Part shown: positions 30,812 through 38,975 of the stretch, in pieces
How positions within the stretch are numbered: position 1 is the first letter of the stretch
Layout: every line of letters starts with the position of its first letter
Source: Bacteroidales bacterium
Lineage (GTDB): Bacteria > Bacteroidota > Bacteroidia > Bacteroidales > UBA3824
DNA length: 64,000 nucleotides
Direction of reading: 5' to 3'
Assembly: GCA_016286055.1 (NCBI GenBank)
Contig: JAEERW010000003.1
Coordinates: forward strand, 62,001-126,000
Notes under the pieces: generated by a model
What the model was told of the DNA's origin: nothing
Databases searched by the model: none
Seen by the model: only the letters and a program-made list of their open reading frames with translations
Made by a program: the position numbers and the translations under genes

Positions 30812-30846
30812 TGGGGTTACAATGGGGTTACAAATGGGGTTACATT
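30812..30846. repeat. Three direct copies of ATGGGGTTAC
   Basis: ATGGGGTTAC occurs three times at 11-12 base spacing in the 300 bases between the left end and the repressor stop. Regular spacing suggests a protein-binding array such as internal transposase or host-factor sites. The remainder of 30632-30998 shows nothing else recognisable. Confidence 0.65.
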
Positions 30847-30998
30847 TTTAACACTTTTTTCGACACATTAAACACCCTCTAAACACTTATTTTTTCAAGA
30901 ATCACCCAAAAATAAAAGAGAATCTACCCCCCTTGCACGCTGCGTTTTTTTGCGAAAAAGACCCGTTATTTTTATTTAAAATGCTTATATACTGAGTT

Positions 30999-31388
30999 TT
31001 AACCATTATTAATGCGGTTTTTTAGATTTTTGACCTCCAATTCAAGCCGTGCTATCTCCAATGCCTGTTCCTTTATAATGCCTTTAAGAGTATTTAGAGC
31101 GGCGTTTTCTGTGTTTAAGGGTGGCGCATCTGACGGCTCGGTGGGGTTATCGGTCTTCAACATCGAACCTTCGCCGGTTAAAAGCCATTCTGCCGAAATA
31201 CCGTATTTAATTACAATATTCTGTATTGGAATCACACCAACATTACTGCGCCCCTTGGTTATTTCGGTCATAAGTGAAGTACTAATGTCTAAATTCAAGG
31301 CTATTTCCTTCTTATCTTGGGCTCTTTTTTCTTTAATAAGCCAAGATACTGTATCTAAAAACCGCATTGTAATATCATTTGAAGCCAT
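30999..31388 (-). CDS. Prophage repressor (XRE-type HTH)
   Basis: A 129-residue regulator, transcribed away from the early genes like Mu c. The helix-turn-helix spans about residues 8-65 (DTVSWLIKEKRAQDKKEIALNLDISTSLMTEITKGRSNVG, then GISAEWLLTGEGSML, which is typical of CI/C-type phage repressors). The C-terminus (about 95-125) is a coiled coil suited to dimerisation (TLKGIIKEQALEIARLELEVKNLK). There is no LexA-type peptidase domain, so induction must work another way. Its -7 box (TATTTTTG on the minus strand, 31415-31422) adjoins the palindromes that probably serve as operators. Confidence 0.88.
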   Translation of the reverse strand: MASNDITMRFLDTVSWLIKEKRAQDKKEIALNLDISTSLMTEITKGRSNVGVIPIQNIVIKYGISAEWLLTGEGSMLKTDNPTEPSDAPPLNTENAALNTLKGIIKEQALEIARLELEVKNLKNRINNG

Positions 31389-31391
31389 AAA

Positions 31392-31476
31392 TACAAAATT
31401 TTGTAAAATAATTGCAAAAATATTTGGTAGTTATTACAGATTTCTGTAATATTGCACCGTTTTCGATACCGAAAAC
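31392..31476. promoter_or_regulatory. Repressor/early operator-promoter region
   Basis: Three inverted repeats occur between the divergent genes: TACAAAATTTTGTA (31392-31405), ATTACAGA-TT-TCTGTAAT (31433-31450) and GTTTTCG-ATAC-CGAAAAC (31459-31476). A rightward promoter TTTG (31423-31426), 20 bases, TAATATTG (31447-31454) is overlapped by the second repeat; the leftward -7 box TATTTTTG lies at 31415-31422. This fits repression of the early operon by the neighbouring gene. Confidence 0.6.
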
Positions 31477-31519
31477 AGCGCACTAATATAATAAATAAAT
31501 AGACAAAAGCAATACCAGT

Positions 31520-31822
31520 ATGAAAAAAATTGAAATCAACATCAAGTACCCTTACAAAAAGTACTTCGCTTTTAAGTCGTTGCGCAGCAATGTTGAGATG
31601 GTGTTCCCAAAATTGGAGATAGGCGACAATGACTCTGTAATCAGCACCATCAACCGTATCGATGATATTATGCACAATACAGAGTACTACAAGCGCGGCG
31701 ATATGCACTGCCGCTTTGATTGTGCTTACCATTGGCAGCAACTGCCTGATAGATTTCAAGCTGAAAGAATTGAGATCCAGAGCATCACCGGCAAGGAAGT
31801 AGGAACTATCACAATCAAATAA
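31520..31822 (+). CDS. Early prophage protein, unknown
   Basis: A 100-residue protein, first in the rightward early operon, eight bases before the next gene. It starts with a basic strand (MKKIEINIKYPYKKYFAFK) and ends with a beta-rich segment (AERIEIQSITGKEVGTITIK). I see no known domain. Its position suggests a small regulatory role like Mu ner. Confidence 0.65.
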   Translation: MKKIEINIKYPYKKYFAFKSLRSNVEMVFPKLEIGDNDSVISTINRIDDIMHNTEYYKRGDMHCRFDCAYHWQQLPDRFQAERIEIQSITGKEVGTITIK

Positions 31823-31830
31823 TCAAAGCA

Positions 31831-32208
31831 ATGGAAACAAAACGAGAAATAATGTTGCCGCATGGCGCACTTGCAAAGCTGACTTCCGCTCTCAAAGTTA
31901 GCGAGCCAACGGCAAGAAAAGCCCTCAGGTTTCAAGAGGGAGGCAACCCCGACGAGATGACTCTTGCTCGCAAAATCCGCTACAATGCTGTAAGGCAGTT
32001 TGGCGGACTCGACACTGGCGCAGCCAATATGGAGAAAAAAGGCGACATCTGTTTTTGGGACTATCCCAACGGCGCACGTCTCGCAATCAACATCCGCAGC
32101 GGGTTTGTTACCATCACTTACGAGGGTAAGGTAATAGATACCGCCGACAGCATCACAACAAAAGAAATCTACGACTGGCAACTCAAAGCCGAAAATTTAA
32201 GAGCGTAA
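31831..32208 (+). CDS. Early prophage protein with HTH-like N-terminus
   Basis: A 125-residue protein. Residues about 10-35 (HGALAKLTSALKVSEPTARKALRFQ) look like a helix-turn-helix, and residues about 70-125 form a beta-rich tail. It lies two bases before the transposase gene. It may be a Ner-like or transposition accessory DNA-binding protein; the evidence is positional plus the HTH-like stretch. Confidence 0.65.
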   Translation: METKREIMLPHGALAKLTSALKVSEPTARKALRFQEGGNPDEMTLARKIRYNAVRQFGGLDTGAANMEKKGDICFWDYPNGARLAINIRSGFVTITYEGKVIDTADSITTKEIYDWQLKAENLRA

Positions 32209-32210
32209 CA

Positions 32211-34139
32211 ATGGAATATTCGGGCAAGATATTATGTGCAACACACGCGGAACTTGCGGCGGTATTAACCGATAGCAACATCAAGGCTATGCGCAGCCGT
32301 GGCGTATTACAGCAAGTGCGCCGCGCCTGCCCGGGTTATGCCGCGCTGTTTGCCGTTGACACTCTGCCCGAAAAGTACAAGAAACAAGTTTTAGCCATTT
32401 ATCCTATGCCCGACAAAGAGATACAGAGCAATTTTGCCATTGTGCCCGACTGCGAGGCGGTGAGGTTTTTCGACACCTTTATATTAGACGACGGCAGGCA
32501 TCTGCCCGAACCCAAGCGCAACGAGCTTGCCAACAATGCCGCCATACTCAACGCTCTTGGCAGGATGCTTGAACAGTCGGACACGTTAAACCTAAAAATA
32601 GGTCGCAAGGTGATAAACCGCACCGACTTTTGGCAACGTGCAGCGCAGCACCTTCAAACCATTTCAGAAAACCATTCGTTGCCACGCAACGCTCGTATGC
32701 TTCAACGTAAATTCAACGATTACCGCGAAAACGGCTACACCGCGCTAATTGGCAGCAAGTGGGGCAACGGCAACGCCGCCAAGGTAAAAGACGACCTTTC
32801 GATCAGCACCCTCACACAGTTGCTTGCCATAAGCAACAACCTCAACAACGCACAGGTGGCAGCCGCTTACAACCAATACGCCGCCGCCAACGGATGGAAG
32901 CCCATCACCGATGGCACGGTGGCATTATGGCGTACAAAAACCGACCTCACAACTTCGGCGGCAAGGCGTGGCACTTCAAACTTCTTTAACGAAAAAGCAA
33001 TGACAGTAAAGCGCAGCCGTCCATCGGCACCGTTCCTGATGTGGAGTTTAGACGGTTGGGACTGTGAGTTGCTATATCAAGACACCAAAAACGGACGCAC
33101 CACATATTACAACCGCGTAGTGTTGGAGGTGGTGTTAGACCCGGTTAACGATTATATAATAGGTTACGCCATTGGTTTGCAAGAGGATGCCGCCCTTATT
33201 ACCCGCGCCATCAAAAACGCGTTGACACATTCGCAGCAACTATTTGGCAGTATGCACCGCACCAACCAGATACAGAGCGACCATTTTGCGATGAGTGCGA
33301 TGCGTCCTGTGTATGCCGCCGTTGCCGACAAGGTAACGCCCGCACGTGTGGGCAATGCCAAGAGCAAGCCGATAGAGAGGTTTTTCAACTATTTGAACCG
33401 TACATATTGCCAGATGTGCAGCAATTGGAGCGGCTTTGGCGTTACCACCGACCCTACAAAACAGCCCAACTCAGAGGCAATGAACCTAAGGAAAAAAGGT
33501 TTTCCCGACTATGAAGGACTTGTGGCACAGATAGACGCAATGATAGCCGCCGACCGTGCCAAAAAACAGGCTGAGTTTGTGGCTATGTATGCCAACCTTG
33601 CCGACGAGCACCGATTGGAAATGCCACGCACCGAATATCTCCGCATATTTGGCGAAACCACCGGCCACACCAACCGACTTGCCGCCACAGGTCTAACGCC
33701 CACAATACTTGGCAAAAAACGCGAGTACGACTGTTTTGACATCAAGTTCCGTGAGTTGGCATTTACCGATTGGACAGTGAAATACGACCCCGACGACCTT
33801 AGAACAATATTAGCAGTTAACGAAGACAGCACACAGGCTTTTCTTTTGGAGGAGAAATACATCCAACCAATGGCACTTGCCGACCGCAAAGAGGGAGATG
33901 CCGAACAGTTGCAGCGAATCCGCGACTACAACAAAGAACTACACGACCATGTGGTAGACAACCTTGCCTATACTGCCGACAACGTGGCAAAGATTGTACG
34001 CCTGCCTCAATCATACGACGTGCTCAGCCGCCTTATGCTAACCGACAGCACCGGTGACCACAAGACCAACAAAAAGAGAGCTGCGCTATCAGCCGCATCG
34101 CCCGACCCGCCACCCGATCCCGATTATGATATGTTTTAG
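32211..34139 (+). CDS. Mu-type DDE transposase (MuA-like)
   Basis: A 642-residue integrase-fold transposase that cuts and joins the prophage ends. Catalytic acids are Asp281 (SLDGWD), Asp357 (QSDHF) and Glu389 (KPIERFFNYLN), spaced 32 residues apart as expected for D-D-E enzymes. The N-terminal 270 residues hold DNA-binding regions (for example RNARMLQRKFNDYRENG, a typical Mu-type winged region), and the tail (about 440-642) contains the core beta-barrel part and a C-terminal basic/proline segment likely to contact the MuB-like ATPase. The gene is complete. It is encoded directly after the small DNA-binding gene. Confidence 0.93.
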   Translation: MEYSGKILCATHAELAAVLTDSNIKAMRSRGVLQQVRRACPGYAALFAVDTLPEKYKKQVLAIYPMPDKEIQSNFAIVPDCEAVRFFDTFILDDGRHLPEPKRNELANNAAILNALGRMLEQSDTLNLKIGRKVINRTDFWQRAAQHLQTISENHSLPRNARMLQRKFNDYRENGYTALIGSKWGNGNAAKVKDDLSISTLTQLLAISNNLNNAQVAAAYNQYAAANGWKPITDGTVALWRTKTDLTTSAARRGTSNFFNEKAMTVKRSRPSAPFLMWSLDGWDCELLYQDTKNGRTTYYNRVVLEVVLDPVNDYIIGYAIGLQEDAALITRAIKNALTHSQQLFGSMHRTNQIQSDHFAMSAMRPVYAAVADKVTPARVGNAKSKPIERFFNYLNRTYCQMCSNWSGFGVTTDPTKQPNSEAMNLRKKGFPDYEGLVAQIDAMIAADRAKKQAEFVAMYANLADEHRLEMPRTEYLRIFGETTGHTNRLAATGLTPTILGKKREYDCFDIKFRELAFTDWTVKYDPDDLRTILAVNEDSTQAFLLEEKYIQPMALADRKEGDAEQLQRIRDYNKELHDHVVDNLAYTADNVAKIVRLPQSYDVLSRLMLTDSTGDHKTNKKRAALSAASPDPPPDPDYDMF

Positions 34140-34141
34140 GC

Positions 34142-34168
34142 AATGCATAATTCATAATTCATAATTCT
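34142..34168. repeat. ATTCATAAT spacer after the transposase gene
   Basis: Short array of GCATAATTCATAATTC units filling the gap to the MuB-like gene. Confidence 0.8.
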
Positions 34169-34236
34169 AAATACCTGTAAACGGGATTAAACAGAAATTT
34201 AAACAGTATTAAACACATATTAAAAGCAATATTAAA

Positions 34237-35079
34237 ATGGAAAATACAGAAAAAATTATCAATGCCTTGAAGCAGTTTGTAACGCTCAAAGGCAGTCAGA
34301 ACAAAGCAGCCACCGCACTCGGCATATCGGCTGCAACACTCAGCAAAATCCTCAACGGCAAAACCGACGACATTGCCGACGAAATGTGGCGCATATTGGC
34401 AGCCAAGACCGGCTCAACCGGCAAACGCCAATGGTTTACCGCTCAAACAGGCTCGTACAATCAACTGATGTTTGTATTTGCCAACGCCCAAAACGATGCG
34501 CTTGCCTGTGCCGTATGTGGCGAGGCGGGCTGTGGCAAGAGCACCGCCGCCGCCGAATACGCATCCACCCACGAAAACGTTGCGCTACTCACCTGTGCTG
34601 AGTATTGGAACAAACGCCAGTTCTTGTCGGCATTGCTGTCATCGTACGGCATAGGCAGCGACGGTCTTTCGGTGGGTGAAATGATGGACACCGCAGTGGA
34701 GAACATCAAACGTATGGAAAACCCACTTGTAATCCTCGACGAAGCCGACAAACTCTCCGACAGCGTACTCTACTTTTTTATAACCCTTTACAATCAATTA
34801 GAAGATTGCGCCGGGCTTGTGCTGATGGCCACCGACTTTTTGAAAAAGCGCATCGAAAAGGGTGTAAAGAACTGTAAGAAGGGTTACAAAGAAATCTACT
34901 CGCGCATAGGTCGCAAATTTATCTGCATACTCGCCGCCGGCAGAGAAGATGTGGCAGCCGCCTGTGCTGCCAATTCGCTAACCGACGAAAAAGAAATCAA
35001 CCGTATATACGCCGATTGTCAAGGTGATTTCCGCCGAGTAAAACGCGCTGTATGGGCAACACTTAAAAAGGCAGCTTAG
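34237..35079 (+). CDS. MuB-like AAA ATPase for target DNA capture
   Basis: A 280-residue ATPase. The N-terminal 70 residues carry a helix-turn-helix (GSQNKAATALGISAATLSKIL), as in MuB. Walker A is CGEAGCGKSTAAAEY (near residue 95), Walker B is PLVILDEADKLSD (near 164), and a sensor region follows (LVLMATDFLKKRIEKG). In Mu, MuB selects target DNA and activates the transposase. It follows the transposase gene after a spacer of about 100 bases, the expected order. Confidence 0.9.
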   Translation: MENTEKIINALKQFVTLKGSQNKAATALGISAATLSKILNGKTDDIADEMWRILAAKTGSTGKRQWFTAQTGSYNQLMFVFANAQNDALACAVCGEAGCGKSTAAAEYASTHENVALLTCAEYWNKRQFLSALLSSYGIGSDGLSVGEMMDTAVENIKRMENPLVILDEADKLSDSVLYFFITLYNQLEDCAGLVLMATDFLKKRIEKGVKNCKKGYKEIYSRIGRKFICILAAGREDVAAACAANSLTDEKEINRIYADCQGDFRRVKRAVWATLKKAA

Positions 35080-35080
35080 A

Positions 35081-35114
35081 TAATGCATAATTCATAATTC
35101 ACAATTCATAATTA
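35081..35114. repeat. ATTCATAAT spacer after the MuB-like gene
   Basis: About 34 bases of ATTCATAATTCACAATT-type units from the stop codon to the next ATG. Confidence 0.8.
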
Positions 35115-35115
35115 G

Positions 35116-35742
35116 ATGAAACGAGCATTAACAACAAACAACATCCTCGCAATGCGGTTTTACCCGGCACAGTTTGAGGGCGAGTGGCGCAAGAGTTTTG
35201 GCACGCCCGAATTGCACGGAATATGGCTTGTATATGGCGCAAGTTTCAACGGCAAAACCACATTCTGCCTACAACTTGCCAAGTATCTCACCAAGTTTGT
35301 AAACCGCGTACTGTTTAACAGCATAGAGATGGGCAACCGCTACCCCTACCAGTTGGCACTGATGCGCAACAATATGGCGGAATGTGGGCACAAGTTCCTA
35401 ACCGCCGTAAAGGAGACCCCGCAAGAGATCACCGAGCGACTATTGCGCAAACAGAGCCCCGACGTGGTAATAATCGACTCTTACAAATACTTTGAACGTC
35501 GAAGGATGGACGTTTACAAGCGTCTTGAAGACGAGTTCCCGGAGAAACTCTTCATTATCATAGCCCACGAAGACAAGAACCAACTGCCCGATGGCGCACT
35601 CGGCAAAGAGCTTTACGCCTACGCCGATGTAAAAATCCGTGTTTCGGGACGACAGGCATTTGTCAACAGCCGTCTTGGTGGCAGCTACGAACCATACACC
35701 ATCGACGAGGAGTTTGTGGAGATAGCACAGGCGGAGTTTTAA
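35116..35742 (+). CDS. RecA-fold ATPase of the early region
   Basis: A 208-residue protein with Walker A GASFNGKTTFCLQLA (near residue 40) and Walker B DVVIIDSYKYF (near 118), arranged like single-domain RecA/DnaB-type ATPases. No primase or helicase extension is present. It follows the MuB-like gene in the early operon. Classic Mu has no counterpart, so its job in replication or regulation is unclear. Confidence 0.75.
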   Translation: MKRALTTNNILAMRFYPAQFEGEWRKSFGTPELHGIWLVYGASFNGKTTFCLQLAKYLTKFVNRVLFNSIEMGNRYPYQLALMRNNMAECGHKFLTAVKETPQEITERLLRKQSPDVVIIDSYKYFERRRMDVYKRLEDEFPEKLFIIIAHEDKNQLPDGALGKELYAYADVKIRVSGRQAFVNSRLGGSYEPYTIDEEFVEIAQAEF

Positions 35743-35761
35743 CCATTAAAAACAACACATT

Positions 35762-35998
35762 ATGGCAGAAGACAAACTACAAAAGCCGCTGCACGAGATG
35801 TACGAGTTTTACACCTCAGTTTTAGAGCGTACAAACTACAATCTCAACAGTGCACTTTTTAACGAAATGTGCCAAAGACGCACAGTTTTAAGCATAAAAA
35901 TTCACATCCAACAAAGCGGCAAGAAACCCACCGAACGCGCAATATTCGACAACTATGTGATAATTGACAATGGACAATTGACAATGCACAATTCTTAA
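35762..35998 (+). CDS. Small early prophage protein
   Basis: A 78-residue protein with a helical, charged N-terminal part (KPLHEMYEFYTSVLERTNYNL). The last 14 codons are made of the ATTGACAATGG spacer repeat, so the native end may have been lost and extended by repeat DNA. Function unknown. Confidence 0.55.
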   Translation: MAEDKLQKPLHEMYEFYTSVLERTNYNLNSALFNEMCQRRTVLSIKIHIQQSGKKPTERAIFDNYVIIDNGQLTMHNS

Positions 35999-36000
35999 TT
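35960..36000. repeat. ATTGACAATGGACAATT spacer overlapping a gene end
   Basis: Repeat units run through the 3' end of the 78-residue gene and supply its stop codon. Confidence 0.75.
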
Positions 36001-36031
36001 AGTAATCAATCATTCTAAAAACATAATACCA

Positions 36032-36691
36032 ATGGAACAAACAAACATAACAATGACTGCCGCAGAACTTAAAGAGTTTGAGGCATACAAAGCTGCAAAG
36101 GCAGCACAACAGGCAAAAGAGGAACGCAAAAAGAACCTCAACACTTACAACGCCATGATCGACGAGCAAGTAAACGAAACGATCCCGGAACTGCAATCGG
36201 TAAGTGAACAATTGTCGATGGTGAAAAAGGCTATTTTCGACAATTTCCAATCGCTCTTGGATATGAAAAAAGACGTTATAAACAGAACCAAAGACGGACA
36301 GCGCAGCCACACTTTTACCAACAGCGATGGCAATTTCCGCATTATACTCGGCTACCACGTGTTAGACAACTACAAAGACACCGTGCAAGACGGTATCGAC
36401 ATGGTAAAAGAGTACATCACCAGTCTTGCCGAAAGCGACGAAACCAAATCGCTTGTAGACATGGTGCTTAAACTCCTTAGCAAAGACCAAAAAGGCAATC
36501 TGAAAGCCAGCCGCGTGTTGCAGCTCCGCCAGATAGCCGAAAAGGTAAACAACGAAAAATTCACCGAAGGCGTGGAGATCATTATGAACTCTTACGCGCC
36601 GACTCCCTCTAAAAAGTTTATTCAAGCCTTTGCCAAAAACGACAAAGACGAATGGGAAGTAATTCCATTGAGTTTAACCGATGCAAAATAA
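36032..36691 (+). CDS. DUF3164 family Mu-like early protein
   Basis: A 219-residue protein matching the DUF3164 family found in Mu-like phages. The N-terminal 60 residues form an Ala/Lys/Glu-rich coiled coil, the centre (about 95-150) reads RSHTFTNSDGNFRIILGYHVLDNYKDTV and the C-terminus has KASRVLQLRQIAEKVNNEKFTEGVEII. The function of the family is not known. It sits in the middle early operon as in other Mu-like phages. Confidence 0.75.
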   Translation: MEQTNITMTAAELKEFEAYKAAKAAQQAKEERKKNLNTYNAMIDEQVNETIPELQSVSEQLSMVKKAIFDNFQSLLDMKKDVINRTKDGQRSHTFTNSDGNFRIILGYHVLDNYKDTVQDGIDMVKEYITSLAESDETKSLVDMVLKLLSKDQKGNLKASRVLQLRQIAEKVNNEKFTEGVEIIMNSYAPTPSKKFIQAFAKNDKDEWEVIPLSLTDAK

Positions 36692-36697
36692 TCAGCC

Positions 36698-37111
36698 ATG
36701 AAAAAGCAAGAAAACGACAAGGATTTGGTTGTGCGTATGATTTGGGAATATCGCACGTGGTATGCCAAACGTGTAGGGCTGCCGGTGCAATACAGTAGCC
36801 AAAACGCCTACGTAATAGAGTATAACACAATGAAGGGCATTAAAAATATGCTCGAAGGTACTTACCGCTCAAAAAATCCAAACGTAATACCCGGCGACGA
36901 TATTATTCTCGGCATGTGGACGCGACTGTTGGAGTATCTCAAAGAGAAAAAAAACTACTACTTCACCACCGTTGGCAGCATCCACCGCAGTTACAACACC
37001 ATTGTGGCTCAAATGATGCGACACGCCGAAAAAGAAAAGTTTGCCGCCGACAAAAAGAAGGCAGACAGTATGCAAACCAAATTCAGTATCATTCAAGACA
37101 TGATGCAATGA
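36698..37111 (+). CDS. Unknown early prophage protein
   Basis: A 137-residue, basic, mainly helical protein (VVRMIWEYRTWYAKRVGLPVQ; EYLKEKKNYYFTTVGSIHRSYNTIV). The C-terminus ends in a charged coiled coil. Six bases separate it from the DUF3164 gene, so the two are co-transcribed. No family recognised. Confidence 0.65.
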   Translation: MKKQENDKDLVVRMIWEYRTWYAKRVGLPVQYSSQNAYVIEYNTMKGIKNMLEGTYRSKNPNVIPGDDIILGMWTRLLEYLKEKKNYYFTTVGSIHRSYNTIVAQMMRHAEKEKFAADKKKADSMQTKFSIIQDMMQ

Positions 37112-37150
37112 TAATTCATAATTCATAATGCACAATGCATAATTAATAAT
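37109..37150. repeat. ATTCATAAT spacer
   Basis: Mixed ATTCATAATTCATAATGC and CACAATGCATAATT units fill the whole gap between two early genes. Confidence 0.8.
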
Positions 37151-37151
37151 T

Positions 37152-37688
37152 ATGACAAAGGAAAACTCTCTAACTACCATCAAAGCCAACACGCTCCCGG
37201 CACTGCAACTGAGCAAAGAGGAATTTCTTAAAACCTTTTCGCCAGCCAAGTGCCTTCGGGCGATGGCAAAGTACAAAACACCGGTGCAGTGCTCGCTCGC
37301 CGCCGACGTGCCCACAATTGCAGCCGTGCGCAAAACCTACGGCGAGGAGTACATATCCGGCTATATAAAGTTGTGGATAATGAACCTCTACGACTTTTTT
37401 GGCAAACAGCCTTTGAACGATATGCAGTTAGACGAGGCGGCGTTTCTCTGTATCGAAGGCCGCTACTATCTCAACCTTGCCGACATCAATGCCGTGTTTA
37501 CCATCCTGAAAAAATCGGCAGCCGACATCAACCCTCAAAAGATAGTAAAAGCCTTTGAAGATTACGACATCCGCCGCGCCAAAGATTTTTACAACCACAC
37601 CCTCACCACCGACGTGCATCCAGACTATGGCACACGAACGGCGGATTTAAAGCGATTGAAAATTGGTGATTATAAGCCTAAAAAATAA
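37152..37688 (+). CDS. Unknown early protein, possibly DUF6633
   Basis: A 178-residue soluble helical protein with LSKEEFLKTFSPAKCLRAMAKYKTPVQCSLAADVPTIAAV-type sequence at its start and an aromatic centre (YISGYIKLWIMNLYDFFGKQPLN). The layout recalls DUF6633 proteins of Bacteroidetes mobile elements, which I cannot confirm. Its place before the middle promoter suggests a late early gene. Confidence 0.6.
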   Translation: MTKENSLTTIKANTLPALQLSKEEFLKTFSPAKCLRAMAKYKTPVQCSLAADVPTIAAVRKTYGEEYISGYIKLWIMNLYDFFGKQPLNDMQLDEAAFLCIEGRYYLNLADINAVFTILKKSAADINPQKIVKAFEDYDIRRAKDFYNHTLTTDVHPDYGTRTADLKRLKIGDYKPKK

Positions 37689-37697
37689 AAAAAATGT

Positions 37698-37705
37698 TAT
37701 ATTTG
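37698..37705 (+). promoter_or_regulatory. -7 box before the 75-residue gene
   Basis: TATATTTG, exact to TAnnTTTG, 20 bases before the ATG at 37726. There is no good TTTG at -33, as would fit an activator-dependent promoter. Confidence 0.5.
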
Positions 37706-37725
37706 CAACATAAAACTTTGGCGGT

Positions 37726-37953
37726 ATGGCTTACAACAAAAATAATTACCTATTACGAGTAAAAGAAGTTAACGAGACATACAAGAAATACGCTCTAAAA
37801 GGATATTTCAATGAGTATATCTACGCAAACTTCATAAAAGACCGTTTTCATATATCGCGCACCACCTTTTATAATTACCTAACAATTCCTTACGAAAGGC
37901 AGTTGAAACAGATACAAAAACGAGAGACAGCACAACAGTTGTCAATCTTTTAG
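37726..37953 (+). CDS. Small basic protein, candidate regulator
   Basis: A 75-residue basic protein with a possible HTH: KDRFHISRTTFYNYLTIPYERQ (residues about 40-61). It has its own -7 box and marks the end of the rightward early region, the position of the Mor/C activators in Mu. Its last 12 bases overlap the end of the first gene of the opposing block. The regulatory role is inferred. Confidence 0.65.
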   Translation: MAYNKNNYLLRVKEVNETYKKYALKGYFNEYIYANFIKDRFHISRTTFYNYLTIPYERQLKQIQKRETAQQLSIF

Positions 37954-38454
37954 GGTTGTTTTCAGCCGTCCTTTTTTGAGGGTGAGGGTAAATTGCTCTT
38001 TGGGAACTTCGGGATAAAGATCGTCGTCGAGTTCCGACTTATAGAGGCAGCGGAACGTGAGCAAATGGCAATAGAAAAAATCGTTTGGCTGCGGTTGCTC
38101 TTGATACAAAAGAAGTTTTCCAAAAGCCTTTCCCGGTATTTTAAGAGCATTTAAACAGCGTTTCAAAGCCGTTAAAAAATCGAAAAATCTTTCTCCGGCA
38201 TCGCGGTTGGCGGCAAAATTCTCGGTGTCGTCTTCAAATTCTTGTACGGCATAGATATACACGTAGAGATAGTCGGCAGTGTAATCAATGCTATAATCGT
38301 AAAAAACGGCAGGCAGAAAAAACTCGAACTGATCGGGTGCGGTTTCTTGACTTAGGTGCACGTCGAAGGTTTCGGGAGGTTTTACACCGAGAATATTGAA
38401 TTGAGCCGCGCGAGATTGTATGGCGGCATTGATTTCGTTAAATACCTTTTTCAT
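37942..38454 (-). CDS. Tail terminator/neck-like protein, unknown family
   Basis: About 170 residues. It has a mixed alpha/beta pattern (FFLPAVFYDYSIDYTADYLYVYIYAVQEFEDDT; CLNALKIPGKAFGKLLLY). It is encoded after the virion morphogenesis gene, where a head-tail joining or tail terminator protein would be expected. A longer start at 38463 is possible; MKKVF at 38454 gives a smaller overlap with the preceding gene. Role from position only. Confidence 0.55.
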   Translation of the reverse strand: MKKVFNEINAAIQSRAAQFNILGVKPPETFDVHLSQETAPDQFEFFLPAVFYDYSIDYTADYLYVYIYAVQEFEDDTENFAANRDAGERFFDFLTALKRCLNALKIPGKAFGKLLLYQEQPQPNDFFYCHLLTFRCLYKSELDDDLYPEVPKEQFTLTLKKGRLKTTLKD

Positions 38455-38920
38455 TGATAGCAAAGTTTAGTTCGTTGGTAATAAATTCGGTTAACAGGCG
38501 TGTAAGTTCGGCACTATCGCCCAAGAACCTACGGCGAGGCATTTTCATGTGGCGAGTGTGGGCGCGAACTGTGCGACCTTTGCGAGAATGTGCACGTACC
38601 GATTGGTCGCCATCGAAGCCGTCGTTGTGAATTTGGGCGTATGGCACATCGGTGCCAATGGTAACAGTGGCAGTGGTGGTGCTAACAATACGGATTGAGC
38701 GTTTGAGCCGTCCTGAATCTACGAGTATAGCACCCTTTTGACGTTTTTCGCCACCGCGACGATTGCGTTTGCGAGGGTCCCACGGTTCGGCTGTGGTGTC
38801 GTGCCAATTTTGACTAACAAAACGCTGTTTTGCAAAGTTGACCGCCACTGTGCCTATCTGATTGGGCAATGTGGTAAGGCATTGGCTTAATGCTTGCTCT
38901 ATTTCTTTAAATGTTACCAT
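38438..38920 (-). CDS. Phage virion morphogenesis protein (Mu gpG-like)
   Basis: A 160-residue protein of the virion morphogenesis/tail completion family. The motifs WDPRKRNRRGGEKRQKGAIL, VDSGRLKRSIRI and VPYAQIHNDGF are typical of these proteins, which link head and tail. It lies in the minus-strand block between tape measure and the neck-like gene; an ATTCATAAT spacer separates it from the tape measure gene. Confidence 0.8.
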   Translation of the reverse strand: MVTFKEIEQALSQCLTTLPNQIGTVAVNFAKQRFVSQNWHDTTAEPWDPRKRNRRGGEKRQKGAILVDSGRLKRSIRIVSTTTATVTIGTDVPYAQIHNDGFDGDQSVRAHSRKGRTVRAHTRHMKMPRRRFLGDSAELTRLLTEFITNELNFAINEKGI

Positions 38921-38926
38921 TGTTTT

Positions 38927-38975
38927 AATTCATAATGCAAAATGCATAATTCATAATTGTCAACTGTCAATTAAT
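38927..38975. repeat. ATTCATAAT spacer
   Basis: AATTCATAATGCAAAATGC and CATAATTGTCAACTGTCAATT units between tape measure and virion morphogenesis genes. Confidence 0.8.
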
